A stretch of 64,000 bases of DNA. Origin: Gavia stellata (taxonomy: Eukaryota; Chordata; Aves; Gaviiformes; Gaviidae). The first letter of the stretch is position 1. Every line of letters starts with the position of its first letter. Shown here piece by piece: positions 51,001-62,200 of this stretch. The notes under the pieces were generated by a model. It was given only the letters and a program-made list of their open reading frames with translations. It did no database searches and was not told where the DNA came from. Position numbers and translations under genes: made by a program. The stretch covers positions 14,972,880-15,036,879 of the forward strand of contig NC_082603.1 in the NCBI RefSeq assembly GCF_030936135.1. Direction: 5' to 3'.

Positions 51001-54000
51001 TTCAGTGACTATGGCGAGAAAGAAGTATTATAAAACATGTAATCTTCATATTCAGAAAAGCATACCTAGCAACAATCTGAAAAGCACGTCAATTAATGAA
51101 GCTATTATGTGGTACCACCAAAACATTCCCGGCACATTTAGCGAGATCGTTAGCAAAAGTATTAGCACCGACACAAGGTTAAACTTGAAAAAATATGGGC
51201 TCTGTTTTTCAAGCTTGAAACATTAGTAAATTCAGTCTCTTCCCTGTCTCAAAAGCTCAACATTTACAAATAACACAATATTCCATATTTAAATAGCTTA
51301 CTGCAAAAGGGTCAGCCTGTTCCCACGAAATGGGTGCTCCCCAGGATGCTGGCCTCATCTTCTCTGGCAGTGATTCTGGTACAGCAACAAGAATAAAACA
51401 AATGTCTAACAAGGCGATTGCTGTAGCCAGGACCACAACCAAGCTGTCTCCGTAGACTCGACCAAGGTAGGCACCAATAGCAGGGCTGGTAACTAAACTT
51501 GCTGCGAAAGTTGCTGAAACCTAGAACAAATAACAGCTGGTAAGACTTTCAATGATATAAGTCAACTGTATTATTACCCACTTTCCTGCATTTTCAGAAG
51601 CCTAACCGTTTTAATCAGGTAGTGATTAAATGGAACCTTTTTCCTGTGACTATGTAGTAGTAGCTGCGTATTTCAGACAGCCAAAATTTTTCAAGAAAAA
51701 CAATTTTTTTTTCGTAACAGGACAGCAATGTGAGGCTCACAGAACTCTTGTGAGGTTTAATTACCTACACAGTCTGCTGATATATCTGGGAAGTGACGAG
51801 CTGTATTTAGTCTTCATATTAGTGAAATAATGCAATGCCTATTAAGAAAAAAGAAGAATCACACGTATCAAGGGCATATTAAATTTAATATGCTGGTTAA
51901 TCCAACTCAGTACAATGGATCTTCAGAAAGTAGTTTTAAGTTAACCAGCTGGCCTCCTTGTGAAGGATGTTAACTTTAAAACTGAAGGAACTTTCTCAAC
52001 ACATCTCAATCCCTGATGTGTACATGCAGAAAGAAACTATTTAGTTCTATATCCATTGCTTTTCGTTGTTCCTGCTGAGTATGATAATGGAGTCTGTAAC
52101 TTGAACGCAACAAATAATTCTGCTAATCCATAAAATACAGGGCTGCGAAGGCTCCTGAGGTCTGGCAGATTGTTGGGAGATAATGGAGAAGTGGAGGCCA
52201 GTTGTAAGAACTTAAGACAGACAAGTTACTCAGCTACATTTGTTCTGAACTGAAGCGCAGCAGTGCGATTGGAGACATGAGCAGGAGTAGTCAAGATGTC
52301 ATACAATGGGAGTTCCAAAGTTATCCAGGAACAAAAGGTTAGATTTTGAAAAGATGACAGAGTAGTACTAGTGTGAGAAACAATGGAGGAATAACTACAG
52401 CCTCTCAAATTACATCATTAACACTGATAACTACTGTTAAAACAGGCGTCTGAAAGACAGCTTTCAACACGTTCATATTTTGTTTAAGTCAGAAGTAGAA
52501 TACTCCAAACTAAAATCAACTTGCCAGAGAAGAAACAAGAATACAATTTTGAAGAGCTTTACCTACTGAAGTGTTTACTACTGAATACCACAGGAACAGA
52601 GCCAAAAAAATACATACCAAACCATAGGCCATGCTTCTTTCATGTTCTTGGGTTATGTCTGCTACATATGCAAAAACCACAGAAAACGTCACTGCAAACA
52701 CTCCAGAGACAGAGATAACAGCGAAGTACCACCTAAGAACATTACAAAACAATTAGAACAGCTAAATAGAAACAAAAAGTATTTACAGTCTGAGTACAGT
52801 TCAATGGTAAATCACCTCATCCAACTTTTCCTGACAAATATTAGGATAAACTTGGATAAAGCCAATGTGAAAGTGTCTCAATACAGTTGTGTAATTCCTC
52901 CTTAGCGCACCAAGTACAAAGATAAACAGCATGATTTTGTAACGTCTACAAAAAGCTGCTGTGATTAAGTACCTCTAGGAAGGGAGGTGTTGGACTAACT
53001 TCAACTGGATGCCTATGACCCAAAGCAAATGAGGAACTTCAGTATTTTGAGAATCCGGTCATTGAGAGGTCTCAACACGAGTCTTATCTTTATGCTATAG
53101 ACACTAGCACTCATCATTTGAAACATTAATCTACACCTAGAAACAAGCTACTTCCCAGAGAAGGGATGAAGATTCCCTGAATAATCCATGTGACTGGAGA
53201 GAAAACTGAAAAGGCTCCTGGAGCTACCTGAACAGCTGGCTCTGCCCTGCGTCAGTGCACGGTGTCTTATTTCAGCTACACCCTCAGGTACAGCACTCCA
53301 ACAACAGCAGTCCAACAACACTGAGAGTTCTGACTCAAGCACTACCTGGGGAATGTACGTGCCAGTTAAGAGCTTACTAACTTGCACACAGCATGAAAGC
53401 TAGTGGATTTAAAACTTGAGAAACAGAAGTATAAAATTGCAGCAACATTTTAGGTTACAAACAGTTACTTCATGCACTAGCTAGCGTTAGGTAAGGCTTC
53501 CATTTCTGCACAGTTGGTCAGTATTTGAGTAATGTGGCCATCAAAAAGCTCTGCGCAGTTTACTGGATAGCATTCCAATATCTATTGCAAATGTGCTCAA
53601 GTAGGAAGTGGGGCCTACAGCACAGAGATCAAAACCAGCAGCTCTTAAAATTCTGACCAAGGTGTTTGGCCTCATGGCAGCTACTTCAGTTTGATTCTGT
53701 TCTCCCAACTTTGCACCAAAGTAATACAAAAGCCTCAACCTTCCATGGAGCACAAACAGTATTTTATCAACAATGCTATAAACATAAGCATTGTATAGCA
53801 ACCTTGACACGAAACGGCAAATCTAGTGTGAAAGAATTTACTAACCATGGGCTGATCTTCATTAGTGGTATTGGTGCACAGGTGAAAAATACTGTTAGCA
53901 GCAAGAAGGACTTTCGTCCCCACACATCAGACAGGGCACCTATGAGTGGGGCACTGAGGAACGATAACAAGCCCTACATGAAACAAAACATTTAAAGTTA

Positions 54001-57000
54001 GAGAAGGGGTGAGAATCGTGCTAGCTGACCATACCACAATCTGATAGCAGGCTGGGCTCTATTTTTATTAAAATTGATGACTACAGCGCAATGCATCAAA
54101 GGCAATTATGGTCAAGAATTACTGATCTTTTATCCCATGTCTGGTTACATAAAATTTGAGATGTATTACCTCAGAGCTACGCAAAATTCAAAATGCACAT
54201 GATCCAGTCATACTAGCAGTTTTATGAACTGTGTTTTGTAGTTTTGTATATTTAGAATTCACATAAATGCAAGTAATTGAAAATACCCTACTGGAGCAAC
54301 AAGCTCCAAGTAAAAAATTCTCAAATTTTAACACCATGTGTGTCATTTGGGATTAGTCAACAACCTTTTTATTTGCTGAACCCAAACAGCACGTATAGAC
54401 CAAGCAGTATATTACTGAAAGTCAAATGATGCTTATTTGCTTTTTTAGCAATAGTTTATTCCCCTGTTTTAATCACAGTGTGAAAGCTATACTGAAAAGC
54501 CTCTTGAACATTTCTCTCAATTGGCAGTCATTTCTATATTCTTCCCACCATTCACTTTAATTTGTACTTGTGATTAATTTCTGTCACCTTACCTTTACTC
54601 CTTGAATTAGACCATTCATTAGAAATGTATGTTTTGGGAAGGTTTCATGCAAAACCTGGAGAAGAAATACGAACACCGTCATTTACACAATATTAACTAT
54701 AAATATTGCTCATGATGCATCCAACTTCTTCTGTGGCACACCCACAGTGGTTTTATATTTTCATAGAATATAGAGAAAGAAAAAAGAAGACACAGCACCA
54801 ATAGTCTATTTAATCTTTAATTCACATGGAAGGTACTTCGCGATTTTAGCTTTACTTGACAGAGAGGCCTCAGTTCCCTCAACACTTTGGGAAGGATTCA
54901 CATTATTCAACCTCAGTGTCTGAAATCTAAATAGACCACAGAGAACCTAGAAAATGATCTCAGACCAGCCTCTCCACATGCTACGGTGTCATCTGTAGGG
55001 GGCTGGGAAGAGAGAGGAGAGACATCATCATTCTGAAGTGCCTCTCAATTCGGTGGCCAGAGCCTAGATACACAGGTTAAAACAGGCACACCTCTCAGCC
55101 TGACTTGTGTTATGTGAGATGGATTCCATTCAGTGACCGACGTGCAGTTTCTATCCAAGAGACTGTTCACAGTTAACATCAGCTTACAGAGCTGCACCAA
55201 GACTGCATTTTAGGTGGAGTTTGCTTGGAGATCTTTAAGCCTTCGCTCCTTTTAATTTGTAAGCATGTGTCACTCTCAAAGATTAAATCTAAATGGAAAG
55301 CAACCAACTACATTAGAAAATAATTTGGTACAAACATGTTGGTATGACTGTCTCGCTAATCATAGGGAAGCTTCGACTGGTGTAACAGGGTCTGTGCTCT
55401 GAAGCTTCTCTTTAAAGCACACCCAGGTCAGCAAAGATCTCCCTACCTACACACACGCGCTTGCATAATTTTACCGAATTTCAAGTGTATTTTTGTCCTT
55501 ACATTTGTAATGTGCCAACTTTTTGTAGCATCTTGAAAGGAAAGATAATTTCATTACTGTTTTACTGGTTTCAAGTCAGAACATATTTACATACAAGCTT
55601 GAGTGTTAGCAGACTTGCACATAAACAGCTATGCTGCATCATTACATTGCTTTAATGAAATAATTTTAAATTCCTGATTCCATGTAAAAATACAAAACTT
55701 TTTACTTGCACAACAGAGCAGCTCAACGATATATAATTTTCACTGAATTCAAAGATGTTCAGTACTTTTGCCTTAATTGCCCCATCTCCCATACAGCAAG
55801 AAAAAGCTTCAGCGTATCACTTACCACCAGAGTGGGCGCCGTCAAGAGTCCCCAAGCAAAAAACTCCAGGAAGATCACTATAACAGCGTGGTAGACACTA
55901 GGTGAACCTATTCCTTGAGGCTAAAAAGAGAAAAAACAGGTGATTAAAACGTCTAACAATCTATCACAGTCATGATGAATGCATCTGAACACTATAAACA
56001 GAAGGATTAAGAAACAAACAGGACTCAAACCATCGGAATACAGTTACTCAAGCTAACTGGTACCGAGTGATACTCCTTTTTAAACCCTTTGCTGCTAGTG
56101 TCCTGAAGTGTCTTAATCCTCCGCAGAATATAAAGTGCACTCCCATCTCAAATTAAAAAATAAAGCACTTATACTGCCAGTCTGGGAAACAAGGACACTA
56201 CTTTAAGCATTAACACTCTTCTTTGGAGAATTAGTTCCTTTTCCTGGAGAAAAAAGCTTAAGCCCACACAATGCTGCATGGAAATCAAGTTTTCATAATT
56301 CAAAACATGGTAGTGTTCACACTCGGCTATCCCCAAGTCTACCTCGTCTATCAAACAGCTTTATAGTACTTCTGTTACTAAAAGGCACCATGGCTACGTA
56401 CAAAACTTTGATAGCTCTAAATGAGGAAAGAAAAACAGATAATGAACCCTAGAAGTGAATCTCAGGAACAATACTGATCGCTTCCCAAATACTGAGAGCA
56501 GGCCTATTAGCTACAGTGTGCTTCAAACATAGGAAGAGATTTGGATAGAAGATTTGAAATAAGGAACTTCAAATTCTTTGGTGATTTAGTATAATCAGAA
56601 GAGCATGGGTGGGACAACCTGCTCATCTCATATACTCTGTAAATGCTACCCTGTCAAACAACATGCCACAGCTCATCATTTGCAAATTGAGGAAACAGCG
56701 CACAAATTATTTTCATATGAAGGTAGTATGAATAACTCATCAGAAATCTCACATGCATTCTCTAAGCTTAGAAGTGCTACCTCAACATCTACTTTCCCGG
56801 CTTTGTGTGATGGTGAGTTACTAACAGAGTGGCACTGATTTGATCAGACCTAGCGTTTACGCTGAACAAACACACGCAGGCTGAGGTCCTCAGCTGCTTC
56901 TCAAAAAGGCGCAGGGGGGTCTTATCAACGTGTATAAATATCTGATGGGAGGGAGTAAAGACAACACAGCCAGACTCTTCCCAGAGGCGTCAGTGACAGG

Positions 57001-60000
57001 ACTGGAGGCACACACTGAAATACAGGAAATTCTACTTAAACCTTGAACAAAACAAACCCCTGGAAACAGGCTGCTCAGTGAGGTTGTGGAATCTCCATCC
57101 CCCAAACCTGAGTGGACACAGCCCTGCGCAAATTGCTCCAGCTGACCCTGTTTGGGGAAAGAGAGTGGGCAATTGGATTAGAGATGTTCAGAGGTGCCTT
57201 CCAACCTCAAATACTACACAACTTTAAGTTTCAGTTAGGTAATACTAGAGCCTTTTATTACAAGATTTATGCAAGTCACACCTAGCTTTTCTTTCCAGAT
57301 TCCAGTATTTCCACACAGAAAAAAAAAAAGCCTTTTGAACAACTATAGGAAATAAATACAGAAAACCACACTGGCCATTCACCCCTATTGCTAGAAAAGA
57401 TCATAATTTTCAAAAGTAACCATATCAATATGTAAAAGGTGAGTTACAGAAGTACTGTAACACTGTGCTGTTTTTCTTTCCCAAGCCCTCTTCAGTAAAT
57501 ACAGACATACCATACAGATATTTCTGCTATTTTTTCATCCTATTCTCTTGAGGAGGTAAATTAACAGTCTTTATAGGTACAGAAAGTGGCTATAATTATC
57601 TTCACTTCCCATGATTCCTTTCCCTTTCCACCCACAACCCTTATTTTAGTTTTGGTTTAAAAATTTATCCAGCTCTGCACAAACTGTAAGTAACAATCTT
57701 AGCTGTTTGGCTCAGTCTGATAGAGAAAATCAGGTTCATTCTCATAGTCCTCAGATTCCTGTCAAGTTACTGGCTCGTGACCCCACAAAGCATTACAGAT
57801 GGTGAGGTAGGAGTCACGAACCATCCCTGTCCCTCCAAGCACCTCCATTCTGTTCACACAGAGCAAACACAAGCTCAACAGCCATCTGTCTCTACGCTGC
57901 CCTTGTCCAGTTCTGGGCAGCTACTTGGAGATCACGTGCACAAACCAAAAGAGCAGAATGAAACCGGTGGCTGTTTTGCACAGCTCCGCTGTCGGTGATT
58001 TTAGGGGCACACAAGCGGGTGACTGCCATCCTCTGCCATGTCATCCAGCTATAAGCAACCTGATCAGATGTTTCCATTATATGGGCAGAAACAAACAGAA
58101 GTGACATTTAGATCACTAGGGTTAAACTTCCTTGCTTTCTTGTTGCTAATGCCGACTTATCACAGGTACCATTATTTGTTCTTATCTATAAGAAAAGAAG
58201 TAATTTAGTCACATTTAGATCATCACCTCTATAGCTATTTTTAAAGATGGTTGCAACTATAAAGTAGCAAGAATAGTCCCGAGGTGGAAGAACGAGGGAA
58301 GGAGATTAGAAAGCGGTTACATTACAGTGCATTAAGATATATTATGTGCATTAAGTACTAGTCTGATGTAGCCTCCTACCCTAACACGTACAGCGCAGGT
58401 GTTGGGTATTCAGCCCGGTCTTACTCTACAAACCAGCCCTGCTGTGCTTTACAAACTGGCTAACGTAGTGTAATGTAATGTAATAACCTAAGTGCAACCA
58501 AATCAGAAGGCCTTACAGCTGGAGATAAAAGATACGGAGCCTGTGTGTGAGATGTTCCGATCAGAGTAACAGCAACCCTTCTCTGCAACCATGTAGTCAG
58601 AGCAGAGCGTATTTAATGTTTGGCAAAATTTGTGGCACAAAGTAGTGCTCTAAGAATACCTCTTTCTCTAGTTAGACAGAAAATGTCTTTAACTAAACAC
58701 TTTGTAGTGTCAGTCATGCCAGTGATAAGAAGCGTATATGCCGGGCAACCCTAAGAACACACATCTGACAACAACAGAACAACTATGAAAGCACAAAGGC
58801 ATCAGATACACGATCATAGCTGCTGCTCCTCTGCTGGAAAGGAAAAGGCACCAAATAAAGTACTAAGCTCTAATTCTCTCTAGCACTGCCCAGGCATGTA
58901 CCTCCTAATTTCATTTCATGACCGCTTCAAAAATGTGTAATCTTACAGAAGATGAATTCCAACTGGTCATAAAGGCAAGCAAAATTAAGAACAGTGTTGA
59001 AAACACTTCACTGGTGTTACTGCCTCTCCTTTGGTGAATCTGACAACACACACCTGAGTACACACAACATTACACATTTTTTTCTGTGACAGAGCTACTA
59101 AGCTGCAAAGAGAACACCACAAAAATACCACTGTGCACCAATCCAACCTCCTGCACCACCCACCGCCTCAGCAATGGGACTCAGCATAACCTGTGGTGGA
59201 AGAAGAGGCTTTGCAGAGGCAATGGGGGGCTTTTTTTTATTTATTTATTTTTTTTCCCCCCACATCAGAGTCAGTGATTAGAAGTGACAATAAATTAAAT
59301 TGGCTGAAGTTCCCCATCAGTAAACTCTTTTTGCCTGTGACACAGCCTCATTAAACAGCTGTATATTCTTGCCAGCAAGAGACTCACACAGTTTTCTTTG
59401 ATGTCAAATAGTTTCAAAATAAACCAATCAGGCTGGAAACTGTACACTTAGATACTTGATTAATTACTGGTTTGCCAGTTGGAGAAATTCAAGACGTGGG
59501 CCGTTTATCATTCACCTGTTTCCCATAATGTCACATAGCATGTTGGGTAAGCAAAGAAACTAAGGAGACTGCTCATAGAAGGCTAATTAGACATTTCAGC
59601 AAACATTAAAAAAAAATCCAAGCATGAAGTTTTTGCTGTCATTATAAAGAATGCTCTGCTATACCAGACTTCATAACTTTAAAAATGTATTTAAAAGAAA
59701 TAAATTCTCAAAACATTTGAAGGCAGAAAATATCATAAGCTGGTATTTTTGTTATCTAACAACAATCTTCATACCTTCATCTAATGTTCATAGCCCATTT
59801 TTCCACTATTTTAAAAACAACTGAAAATTGTACCGAACTCATGCAAGTTTGCACTCTGCTTTTGAAACTGGTAGGAGACACTGAATGTAGAACTGAAAGT
59901 ATCACTGAATGCAGTTATTATAATATCTTTTCTCCTCTCTTGGCAAAAGAAAGTTAAAGTTGCGAGCTAAAGGACACTTGGAAATATATTGTATTTTAAT

Positions 60001-61482
60001 CAATGATTACTCCAGAGAGAAATTCTGAAGCACCATGTCACATGAGTAACAACATTTACTCTGCTTCTATTACTCACTACATGTATTTGCATTTAACATT
60101 TGTGTAAGGTAATCTCGTACATTTCTCTTTACAAAGAGCAGGAAAACATGTCCTGAAAAACATCAACATCCATCACTGGAATTAGTTTTGCCTCTTACCA
60201 CTAAGTAATCCAGACGGTCACCAGTTCAATGAACAACTATAGTAACACCTCCCTCTTCTCCATTATTGTTCCAAAAAAACGAACTGAAGGGCCATCAGTA
60301 ATTTAGTCTGTCATAGATGTCTCTCTTTAGTTGAAATAATGATACTGTATTTAGAAGAGTGCACATCAAAGCTACACAATGTTACCCAGTGGAAAAAATC
60401 CAGGGGCAATGATACATTGGAAGTACTGCTACTCATGAACTAAAAAACCAAGCTCCAACAGCCAAAACACTTAACAGCTTCCTTTCTTTTTCAAAGTTAT
60501 GTATTTAGGAGGAAGCAAGATAGTGGGAGGGAACTGCAAAACACTTCTCCCAGGCACCCTTTACGGGACTTCTCTGATGCACGAGTTTGTCCCACTCGCT
60601 GGCCTTTTCTTTCTCAGACTATGGAAACGGAGAGGCCAGAAGGCTGCTGTAGTGGCGACCCATTCACCGTGCGGGCAAAGCCCACCCCAGACGGGCTTTG
60701 CACCAGCAGCAGAACCGCACCCTACCTCCCCACCACCCTTCACAAGGGCCAGCTGCCGGCCCGCACCGTCCCAGGCCCTTCTGCCGCCCGCCGCTGCTCC
60801 CGAGCACACAGCCGGCTTCCTAGCAGCTCTTCCTTCCCCAAAGATGCATTGAAATAATCTCCAATGTCGAGTCAGGTTTAGACACGTACCGCATGAGCTC
60901 GGACAAATGTAAGTGTTCTGCAGCGGCCTACGCCTAAGTCGAGACGAGGCTCTTCTGCACGCCTGCTCCCGAGCCCTGGACACCGGCCCACACGGAGGAA
61001 GAGCAGCCACGGAAACGGCCCGAACTGGAGGGACGCCCTTACAGGTGTTTCTCGGGCAACTGCCTCAAGGAAGCCAGCCCGGGATGCCGGCGCGAAGCTA
61101 CCGGGGCTGCAGCAACCCGCAGCATAAAAGAAACCGAGACCTCGCCGCAGAGCTCAGCCCAGCGCCGCCGCCGCAGCACGGGCCGCTCGCACGCCGCCAG
61201 CCGCGGCTGCCCGAGGCCCGCGGGCCCACCGGCCCACCGCCGCCCCGGACCAATCTCGGCCGCACCTGCCTCGGCCCCCTGCCCGACCGCTGTCAGCCCT
61301 CCGCATCGCCGCGGGACGCGGGGCTCCGCCGCCGCCAGCTCGCCCCACAGCCGCCGTCCCCCCCGGAGCCGCCCCGCGGCCCCGCCCGGCCTCACCGTCC
61401 CGCCGTCCTTAATGATAATCTTCTTGGCCAGCATGATACTGCGGTTCACGGCGCGTTTCTTCTTCTTTCCCCCCTGGGTCAT
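48048..61482 (-). CDS. MFSD14A: Major facilitator superfamily protein 14A (hippocampus-abundant transcript 1)
   Basis: MFSD14A (HIAT1) is an orphan solute transporter of the major facilitator superfamily with 12 membrane segments; its substrate is not established. There are twelve minus-strand exons: 61482-61396, 55920-55825, 54655-54593, 53973-53846, 52732-52618, 51520-51302, 51008-50895, 50459-50388, 49942-49830, 49646-49549, 49074-48911 and 48254-48048. These total 1,476 nt or 491 aa (human 490), all phases consistent. A Lys-rich cytosolic amino terminus (MTQGGKKKKRAVNRS) is followed by membrane helices. MFS signature A is GALSDVWGRK at residues 94-103. The loop at about 399-423 (NELPMPESPSGG) is the part that differs most from human, while the tail ending GEAKEPLLQDTNV is nearly identical. 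The start is fixed by the conserved MTQG terminus. Confidence 0.97.
49099..49115. repeat. (TATC)4 microsatellite
   Basis: Four TATC units plus a partial fifth in MFSD14A intron 10, just after the exon 11 acceptor on the minus strand (exon begins at 49074). Confidence 0.9.
49217..49244. repeat. Tandem duplication, 2 x 14 bp
   Basis: AATGGTGTTGCACT occurs twice in direct succession without mismatches in MFSD14A intron 10. Confidence 0.9.
49706..49748. repeat. AT/GT-rich microsatellite
   Basis: Alternating CATATA, TGTGTATATATA and ACACAC runs in MFSD14A intron 9. Confidence 0.8.
55921..61395 (-). other. MFSD14A intron 1
   Basis: At 5.5 kb this is the largest intron of the gene. It carries the best CR1 copy in the window (56877-57222) and becomes GC-rich from about 60600 as it enters the MFSD14A CpG island. 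Otherwise I see only short simple runs, for example a T/A-rich stretch near 59231-59260. Confidence 0.7.
56877..57222 (+). mobile_element. CR1 LINE fragment, 3' portion
   Basis: About 345 bp follow the CR1 3' region in sense order: GTCTTATCAACGTGTATAAA, CTGATGGGAGGG, CCAGACTCTTCCCAGAGG, GTGACAGGACTGGAGGC, AAACTGAAATAC-like text, CAGGCTGCTCAGTGAGG, GGAATCTCCATCC, AGCTGACCCTG and finally CCTTCCAACCTCA. The copy is 5'-truncated, lacks a clean terminal ATTCTRTGA array, and has many substitutions and small gaps, so it is old. It lies antisense to MFSD14A in intron 1. Confidence 0.9.
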
Positions 61483-61490
61483 TTTACCAT
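61479..61490 (-). promoter_or_regulatory. Minimal upstream ORF overlapping the MFSD14A start codon
   Basis: Eight bases before the MFSD14A ATG a second ATG opens a three-codon frame (ATG GTA AAA) whose TGA overlaps the true ATG as AATGA. The upstream ATG has A at -3 and G at +4, a strong context; the main ATG has A at -3 and A at +4. Any leader starting upstream of 61490 includes it. Confidence 0.75.
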
Positions 61491-61581
61491 CCTACAGCCC
61501 CGGGGGCGAGCGGGGGCAGCAGCTGACCCTCCCCAGCAGCCGGGCCTTCGCCTCCCCTGCCCGCGCGGCCCCCGCCACCGC

Positions 61582-61599
61582 TCACGCACCCGGCGCCAT
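61582..61599 (-). promoter_or_regulatory. Second short upstream ORF of MFSD14A, at a YY1 motif
   Basis: AAGATGGCGCCGGG contains an ATG opening a five-codon frame that ends at TGA, 117 nt before the main start. It matters only if transcription starts further upstream. The motif itself is YY1-like and close to a TISU element. Confidence 0.45.
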
Positions 61600-62200
61600 C
61601 TTCGCCAGCCACCCCCCCCGCACCCCATCCCCGGCGCAGCCGCCGCTGCGCATCACGCGATCGCCCCATTGGCCGAACGCCGGTCACGTGCGCGAGAGGC
61701 ACCGCCCGCCCTTTCCCGCGGCCCGCCGCGCCACGGCCTCCGCCTGCGGCCGCTCCCCCGCCCCGGCGGGGCCTCGCCGTGGAGCCTTTCAAAAAATCAA
61801 TGGTTAGAGCTGGGAAAAATAAATACGTTTAAAAAAATAATTAAAGGCGACTGCCGCCGGAGGCCGTGCGGTTCGCTGTGGCGCGGCCGACAGAGCCGGT
61901 GCCCCGGCCCTGGCAGACGGCGCGGTGCGGCGGCGCCCGGCGGGAGAGCCCGGGGAAGCCGGAGCCCGCCCTCCTCCCGTGCCACCTCCCCCTGGACAGC
62001 CTCCAGCTTTCGGCCCACCGATCGCCCACCTGTGCTGCCGGGGACACGTGACTTCTTCCCCTCCCCAGAGGACACCGGCATTCTAGAATACACCACCGTG
62101 GCCTTTTCTGCCCCTCAGTTTCTCGTAGACCTCTGCAAACATCAGTCCTCCGAGCTACCCCCTCCCCAGCCGAACCCGAAGGGTCCTTTCCAGCCCCTTC

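Larger units (their letters stand above)
60600..62200. promoter_or_regulatory. MFSD14A CpG island and promoter
   Basis: A CpG- and GC-rich block surrounds MFSD14A exon 1 (start codon 61482). Upstream on the minus strand are a YY1-type AAGATGGCGCC (61592-61602), a CCAAT box (ATTGG on plus at 61668-61672), an E-box TCACGTG (61684-61690) and a second CACGTG at 62045-62050. CCAAT and E-box at about 190-210 bp before the ATG give a plausible TATA-less promoter. A 432-codon plus-strand frame (60913-62211) crosses the island and is most likely a GC artefact. Confidence 0.7.
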
